From: Streptomyces sp. WAC08241
GTDB lineage: Bacteria; Actinomycetota; Actinomycetes; Streptomycetales; Streptomycetaceae
Reading direction: 5' to 3'
Length of the DNA: 64,000 nt
Assembly: GCA_007858575.1 (NCBI GenBank)
Contig: CP042279.1
Span: 496,001 to 560,000, forward strand
Shown in pieces: positions 58,846 through 64,000 of this stretch. The notes below the pieces were generated by a model, which was given only the letters and a program-made list of their open reading frames with translations, had not been told where the DNA came from and did no database searches. A program made the position numbers and the translations under genes. How positions within the stretch are numbered: position 1 is the first letter of the stretch; each line of letters begins with the position of its first letter.

Positions 58846-60053
58846 ATGCACCACGCCCCCGACTCCGCCCCTGACGAAACGTCCCGCCCGCCGCGCCGCC
58901 GCGCTCTGGGGCACGGCGGCGGCACGGGAGCCCCTGCGGGGGCGTGGGCGGGGCCCGAGGCGCCTGAAGCCCGCGAGGCCCTTGCGGCCCCCGGAGCGCC
59001 TGAAGCCCCTGGGGCGCCTGAGGCTCCTGCCGGAGCCCCCCGGGCACCCGCCGGGACCTCTGGGGCCGTACGGGCCTCCGTGCCCGTCCTGGAAGCCCCG
59101 GGACCCGTCGTCGAGCCCTCCGTGCCTGCGGGAGAGCCCCCGGTCGGCGTGGAGCCCCCGGGGCCGTGCCGGAGCCCGGCGACGGGCCCGCGGCCGCCAC
59201 GGACGGGCCCTCGCCCGTCGCCGAGGAGCCCCCGGCCGCCGGTCCCGGTGGCGCCGACGGGCGGTTCACCGTGCGGCTCTCGAACTTCGAGGGCCCTTCG
59301 ACCTGCTGCTCCAGCTCATCACCAAGCACAAGCTCGACGTCACCGAGGTCGCGCTCTCGCGGGTCACCGACGAGTTCATGGCGCACCTGCGCGCCCTCGG
59401 GCCCGACGGGGACCTCGACCAGACCACCGAGTTCCTCGTCGTCGCCGCCACCCTGCTCGACCTCAAGACCGCCCGGCTGCTGCCCGCCGCCGAGGTGGAG
59501 GACGAGGCCGACCTCGCCCTCCTGGAGGCCCGCGACCTGCTCTTCGCCCGGCTCCTCCAGTACCGCGCGTACAAGCGCGTCGCGGCGATCTTCGAAGAGC
59601 GGTGGAGGGCGAGGGCCGCCGCCACCCCCGTACCGCCGGACTCGAACCGCACCACGCCGAGCTGCTCCCCGAGGTGATCATCTCCATCGGCGCCGAGGGC
59701 TTCGCGAAGCTCGCGGCCAAGGCCATGCGGCCCCGGGCCGAGCCGCAGGTGTACGTCGAGCACATCCACGCCCCCTCGTCAGCGTCCGCGAGCAGGCCGC
59801 CGTGGTCGCCGCCCTGCTGCGCGAACGCGGCACGGCGGCCTTCCGGGAGCTGATCGAGGACGCCGGCGACACCCTCACCGTCGTCGCCCGCTTCCTCGCC
59901 CTCCTGGAGCTCTACCGGGAGCGGGCCGTCGCCCTCGACCAGGAGACCGCCCTGGGCGACCTCACGGTCTCCTGGACCGGCGGGGACGCGGAGGCCCGGG
60001 TCACCGACGAGTTCGACCAGGAACCCGGACAGGAAACGGAGGCCCGCGCGTGA
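58846..60053 (+). CDS. scpA: segregation and condensation protein ScpA
   Basis: Kleisin subunit that bridges SMC heads. A long Ala/Pro/Glu/Gly-rich N-terminal extension of about 135 residues precedes the kleisin core: FTVRLSNFEGPFDLLLQLI, KHKLDVTEVALSRVTDEF, and the C-terminal winged helix (QETALGDLTVSW). ATG at 58846. Single bases are missing near 59158, 59294, 59602 and 59777. About 403 residues if repaired, long for ScpA because of the extension, which seems common in Streptomyces. The stop overlaps scpB. Confidence 0.9.
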
Positions 60054-60678
60054 GCGCCCCCGACACCACACCGACGCCGGCACCACCGGCACCGACCTCA
60101 AGCCCTCCCTCGAAGCCGTCCTCATGGTCGTCGACGAGCCCGCCACCGAGGCCCACCTCGCCGAGGTCCTCGACCGCTCCCCCGGGAGGTCGCCGACGCC
60201 CTGCGCGAGCTGGCCGACGAGTACACCGCCCAGGGCCGCGGCTTCGAGCTGCGCCAGGTCGCCGGGGCTGGCGCTACTACACCCGCCCCGCGTACGCCCC
60301 GGCCGTCGAGGCCTTCGTCCTGGAGGGCCGGCAGGCCCGGCTCACCCAGGCGGCCCTGGAGACCCTCGCGGTCGTCGCGTACCGCCAGCCGGTCGGCCGT
60401 TCCCGCGTCTCCGCGGTCCGCGGGGTCAACTGCGACGGCGTGATGCGGACCCTCCTCCAGCGGGGTCTGGTGGAGGAGGCGGGCGCGGAACCCGAAACAG
60501 GTGCGATCCTGTACAGGACGACGAACTACTTCCTGGAGCGGATGGGCCTGCGCGGCCTGGACGAACTCCCCGAGCTCGCGCCCTTCCTCCCCGAGGCGGA
60601 GGCGGTCGAGCCGGACTCCTCGAAGGCGTCCCGTCGTTCGAACCCGACGCAGACGTAGACGACAAGACGGAACTTTGA
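60050..60678 (+). CDS. scpB: segregation and condensation protein ScpB
   Basis: Winged-helix partner of ScpA. Core motifs: LEAVLMVVDEPATEAHLAEVL, ADEYTAQGRGFELRQVAGGW, TQAALETLAVVAYRQPV and RGVNCDGVMRTLLQRGLVEE. GTG at 60050 overlaps the scpA stop. Losses near 60090, 60182, 60268 and 60610 scatter it over frames; repaired, it is about 210 residues and ends DVDDKTEL, with TGA overlapping the ATG of rluB. Confidence 0.9.
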
Positions 60679-61942
60679 TGCGAAGCAGCAGCGGCAGGAA
60701 CAGCAGCGGAAACAACGGCGGGAGCCGTGGTGGCAACAGCGGCGGCCGCGGCGGCAGCGGTGGCGGCCGCGGAAGCGGCGGCGGTGGCGGCGGACGCGGT
60801 GATTACCGCGGCGCCGGCAACGGCCGCGACGACCGCCAGGGCGGCGGGCGCCCGGGTCAGGGCGGTGGCCGCCCGGGTCAGAGCGGCGGCCGTCCCGGCG
60901 GTCAGGGCGGCGGCTCCCGGCAGGGCGGCCAGGGCGGTCAGGGCGGCGGCGCCAACACGCGCCGGCCTCGCCCGGAGGAGCGCAGCTACGACGTGGACGG
61001 CCTCGCCGGCCGCCCGGACGGCCCGTCCAGGCGCGGTCGCGGCGACGCCGCGCGCGGCGGGGCCAAGGGCGGCCCCCGGCAGTCCCCGCAGCGCGGCGGC
61101 GGCCGTACGGCTCCGGCCCGCTCGCGCGAGAGTACGACGCCCGCACCGAGGAGCGGAACCGGGAGCGGTACGCCGGCAAGCCCGAGATCAAGACCCCCAA
61201 GACCTTCCCCGGCGCCGAGCAGGAGGGCGAGCGGCTCCAGAAGGTCCTCGCCCGCGCCGGCATGGGCTCGCGCCGCGCCTGCGAGGAGCTGATCGAGCAG
61301 GCCAGGGTCGAGGTCAACGGCGAGATCGTCGTCGAGCAGGGCATGCGCGTCGACCCGGAGAAGGACGAGATCAAGGTGGACGGCCTGACCGTCGCCACCC
61401 AGTCGTACCTCTTCTTCGCCCTGAACAAGCCCGCCGGCGTCGTCTCCACCATGGAGGACCCGGACGGCCGCCAGTGCCTCGGCGACTACGTCACCAACCG
61501 CGAGACCCGGCTCTTCCACGTCGGCCGGCTCGACACGGAGACCGAGGGCATCATCCTGCTCACCAACCACGGCGAGCTGGCCCACCGCCTCACGCACCCG
61601 AAGTACGGCGTGAAGAAGACCTACCTGGCCGCCATCACCGGCCCGCTGCCCCGCGAGGTCGGCCGGCGGCTCAAGGACGGCATCGAGCTGGAGGACGGCT
61701 ACGCCCGCGCCGACCACTTCCGCGTGGTCGAGCAGACCGGCAAGAACTACCTGGTGGAGGTCACCCTGCACGAGGGCCGCAAGCACATCGTGCGCCGGAT
61801 GCTGGCCGAGGCGGGCTTCCCGGTCGAGAAGCTGGTCCGCACCGCCTTCGGCCCGATCGGCCTGGGCGACCAGAAGTCGGGCTGGCTGCGCCGCCTGACC
61901 AACACGGAGGTCGGCATGCTGATGAAGGAAGTCGGCATGTAA
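60678..61942 (+). CDS. RsuA/RluB-family 23S/16S rRNA pseudouridine synthase
   Basis: A Gly/Arg/Ser-rich extension of about 155 residues (many GGRGG, RPGQGGG units) leads into an S4 domain (ERLQKVLARAGMGSRRACE) and the pseudouridine synthase core with the catalytic Asp in GRLDTETEGIILLTNHG, and LHEGRKHIVRRML. It probably modifies a 23S rRNA helix 80 or 16S position, as RluB/RsuA do. ATG at 60678 overlaps the scpB stop. One A is lost near 61132. About 421 residues. The coupling scpA-scpB-rluB is widely conserved. Confidence 0.92.
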
Positions 61943-61960
61943 CGCCGCCGAGGCGCCCGT

Positions 61961-62002
61961 ACGAAGGGGCCCGTGACCGTTCCGGCGGTCACGGGCCCTT
62001 CG
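61961..62002 (+). terminator. terminator after rluB
   Basis: CGAAGGGGCCCGTGACCG pairs with CGGTCACGGGCCCTTCG (one bulge), 19 bp after the stop. Confidence 0.85.
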
Positions 62003-62045
62003 CGTCCGCGCCCGGCCCTTGTGGGCGCGGTCCGCCACCCTTTAT

Positions 62046-62058
62046 AGTCAGGATGACT
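62046..62058. promoter_or_regulatory. inverted repeat upstream of pnuC (possible NrtR operator)
   Basis: AGTCA-GGA-TGACT is a perfect inverted repeat 16 bp before the pnuC GTG, overlapping a TATAGT -10-like element. A Nudix gene at the operon end could encode an NrtR-type repressor. The link is inference. Confidence 0.45.
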
Positions 62059-62073
62059 CTTAAGGAGGCGGGC

Positions 62074-62741
62074 GTGAGCCTCGCGACTTTGCTCGAACCC
62101 CTGCGACAGCCGCTCTTCACCGTCCTGGACACCCCGGTCAGTTGGACCGAGGTCCTGGGCTTCGGCAGCGGAGCGCTCTGCGTCTGGCTCGTGGCACGCC
62201 AGCACGTGGCCAACTGGCCCGTCGGCATCGCCAACAACCTCTTCTTCGTCCTGCTCTTCGCGCAGGCCGGGCTCTACGCCGACGCCGGCCTCCAGATCGT
62301 CTTCATCACCCTCGCCGCGTACGGCTGGTGGACCTGGACCCACGGGGTGGACCGGGCTCCGACACCCTTCCGGTGCGCCGCACCACGCGCGCCGAAGGGG
62401 CGTGGCTGCTCGCGGCGGGGGTGGTGGGGACCCTCGGGCTCACCCTGCTGCTCGACCGCGCCACCGACTCGACCGTCCCCTTCTGGGACGCCCTGACGAC
62501 CGCGCTCTCCCTCATGGCCACCTACGGCCAGTGCAGGAAGCGCCTGGAGTCCTGGTGGCTCTGGATCGCCGCCGACGTCGTCTACGTGCCGCTGTACGCC
62601 CACAAGGGGCTGTACCTGACCTCCCTGCTGTACGTCGGCTTCATGGCGCTCTGCGCGACGGGCCTGCGCGGCTGGAGCAGGGACCTCGCGGGGGCCCGCC
62701 GACCGGCGGCGGAGACGGAGACGGCGGAGGCGACGGCGTGA
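62074..62741 (+). CDS. pnuC: PnuC-family nicotinamide riboside/mononucleotide transporter
   Basis: About 222 residues, seven hydrophobic segments. PnuC signature blocks are present: RQHVANWPVGIANNLFFVLL, and ATYGQCRKRLESWWLWIAAD followed by VVYVPLYAHKGLYLTSLLY. It takes up nicotinamide riboside, which NadR then phosphorylates and adenylylates. GTG at 62074 is 5 bp after AAGGAGG; the in-frame ATG at 62053 lies inside the inverted repeat and is rejected. One G is missing near 62354. The stop overlaps nadR. Confidence 0.88.
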
Positions 62742-63817
62742 AGCGCTACGGACACGGCCTCGTCCTCGGCAAGTTCTATCCGCCGCACGCCGGCCACCAC
62801 CACCTCGTCCGCACCGCCCTCGACCGCTGCGACCGCCTCACCGTCCTCGTCTGCGCCTCCTCCGCCGAGTCCGTGCCGCTGGAGGAGCGCGTCGCCTGGA
62901 TGCGCGAGGTCCACCCCGACGCCCTCGTCGTCGGCGCCGTCGACGACCACCCCGTCGACCTCCACGACCCCGACGTGTGGGAGGCCCACATGCGCGTCTT
63001 CCGGGCCGCCGTGCCCGAACGCGTCGACGCCGTCTTCACCTCGGAGCCGTACGGCGAGGAGCTCGGCCGCCGCTTCGGCGCCGCGTCCGTCCTCGTCGAC
63101 CCCGACCGCGTCCGCTTCCCCGTCTCCGGCACCGCCGTCCGCGCGGACCCCGCGGGCTGCTGGGACTTCCTGGAGGCGCCCGTACGGGCCGCGCTCACCC
63201 GCCGGGTCGTCGTCCTCGGCGCCGAGTCCACCGGCACCACCACCATGGCTCCTCGCCCTCGCCGACCACTACCGGCGGCGCGGCGGCGTCTGGGCCCGCA
63301 CCCGGTACGTACCGGAGTACGGCCGCGAGTACAGCGAGCTCAAGCTCGCCGAGCTGAGGGCCGAAGACCCCGGCGCCACCTGGCCGGACGTCGCCTTCCG
63401 CTCCTCCGACTTCCCCGTCATCGCCCAGCGCCAGGCCGAACTGGAGGAGGAGGCCGCCCGCGACGGCTCGCCCGTGCTCTTCTGCGACACCGACGCCTTC
63501 GCCACCACCATCTGGCACGAGCGGTACATGGGCACCACCAGCCCCGACACCGGTGAGATCGCCGCCCGGGGCCGCCAGCACCTCTGGCTGCTCACCGACC
63601 ACCGGGGCGTCGGCTTCGAGGACGACGGACTGCGCGACGGGGAGCACCTGCGGCCCTGGATGACCGCCCGCTTCCTCACCCAGCTCGCCCACTCCGGCCG
63701 CCGCACGGTCGTGCTCACCGGCCCGCACGAGGAGCGGCTCGCCACCGCCGTCGCCGCCGTGGACGCGTTGCTCGCCGAGGGCCCCGGCCTCACCGACCCC
63801 TGCCGGAGCGCCGATGA
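62738..63817 (+). CDS. NadR-type NMN adenylyltransferase/ribosylnicotinamide kinase
   Basis: About 360 residues, two domains. The N-terminal adenylyltransferase has GLVLGKFYPPHAGHHHLV with the HxGH motif, VRFPVSGTAVR as the second motif. The C-terminal kinase starts with the P-loop GAESTGTTT, where the usual Lys of GxxxxGKS is Thr. Later are VPEYGREYSELK and FCDTDAFATTIWHERY. A two-base loss near 63248 and one C lost near 63799 break the frame; repaired, it ends LTDPLPERR with TGA at 63815-63817. Without the E. coli HTH domain, it is an enzyme rather than a repressor. Works with PnuC in NAD salvage. Confidence 0.88.
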
Positions 63818-64000
63818 CCGCCCACCGGGCCCCCGAGGGCTACGACCCGTACGCCTTCGAGCCGTTCGCCGTCACCACCGACCTCGCCGTCCTCACGATC
63901 CGCGAGGAGCGCCTCCACGTCCTGCTCGTCGAACGCGCCCAGGAGCCGTACGCCGGATCCTGGGCCCTGCCCGGCGGCTTCGTGCTGCCCCGCGAGTCCG
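63814..64000 (+). CDS. Nudix-domain protein, partial (hydrolase or NrtR-type regulator)
   Basis: First 62 residues from ATG at 63814, overlapping the nadR stop: MTAHRAPEGYDPYAFEPFAV, then AVLTIREERLHVLLVERAQEPYAGSWALPGGFV. That is the start of a Nudix fold. The gene runs off the window. In many actinobacteria, proteins of this N-terminal type carry a C-terminal winged helix (NrtR, a repressor of NAD metabolism genes); whether this one does cannot be seen here. Confidence 0.75.
   Translation, partial: MTAHRAPEGYDPYAFEPFAVTTDLAVLTIREERLHVLLVERAQEPYAGSWALPGGFVLPRES

Overview
The window is high-GC actinobacterial chromosome, almost certainly Streptomyces. Supporting evidence is a Streptomyces-type 16S-23S-5S rRNA operon without spacer tRNAs, a short chaplin, a Spo0M homologue, a small transporter-associated protein (SGM_5486 type) next to a CynX-like permease, frequent GTG/TTG starts, a DmdR/DtxR-type iron box, and a gene order that reads like conserved Streptomyces core: fabG-fabI, serB, FHA-ABC transporter, rrn, tlyA-nadK-recN, pyrG, ald, parA-scpA-scpB-rluB. 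No phage, IS element, CRISPR array or biosynthetic cluster was seen.

Layout. 1-5.1 kb: tldD/pmbA peptidase pair, fabG-fabI (fatty-acid synthesis), a small secreted protein, and a GntR regulator divergent from an MFS exporter. 5.2-12.6 kb: exporter and partner peptide, SixA phosphatase, SerB, FHA-ABC transporter, lytic transglycosylase. 13.1-22.4 kb: GAF histidine kinase/LuxR regulator pair, a cysteine-less chaplin, ABC ATPase, NfeD and SPFH membrane proteins, TSUP permease, HNH nuclease, PEBP protein, Spo0M, 3-methyladenine DNA glycosylase. 22.4-28.1 kb: complete rRNA operon with promoter, RNase III-type processing stems and terminator. 28.2-38.8 kb: an Arg/Asp/Gly-repeat protein, DUF1015, a HAD phosphatase, an iron-regulated ABC ATPase, an SCP2 protein, then tlyA-nadK-recN and a MraY-like membrane protein. 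38.9-50.5 kb: glycosyltransferase, PucR regulator with an FAD oxidoreductase, a two-component system facing a MacB/FtsX-type ABC exporter, GH15 glucanase. 50.5-64 kb: pyrG-Nudix, a P-loop/TPR regulator, ald, parA-(DNA-binding-like)-scpA-scpB-rluB (chromosome segregation), and a pnuC-nadR-Nudix NAD-salvage operon cut by the window edge.

Two features dominate. First, most genes are broken by one- or two-base losses in G/C runs or GC dinucleotide repeats, including essential genes and invariant 16S positions. I therefore read the breaks as sequencing/assembly errors and give each gene its full intended span. About ten genes are intact (fabI, sixA, the transglycosylase, chaplin, Spo0M, SCP2, tlyA, the glycosyltransferase, one response regulator, one ABC ATPase). 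Second, several short direct or tandem repeats (periods 19, 27, 28, 32, 61 and 85 bp) sit at or just after stop codons. That recurring layout, the Arg/Asp/Gly-repeat protein beside the rRNA operon, and the MraY-like protein behind recN are the parts most worth a second look. I did not find a clearly new multi-gene system.
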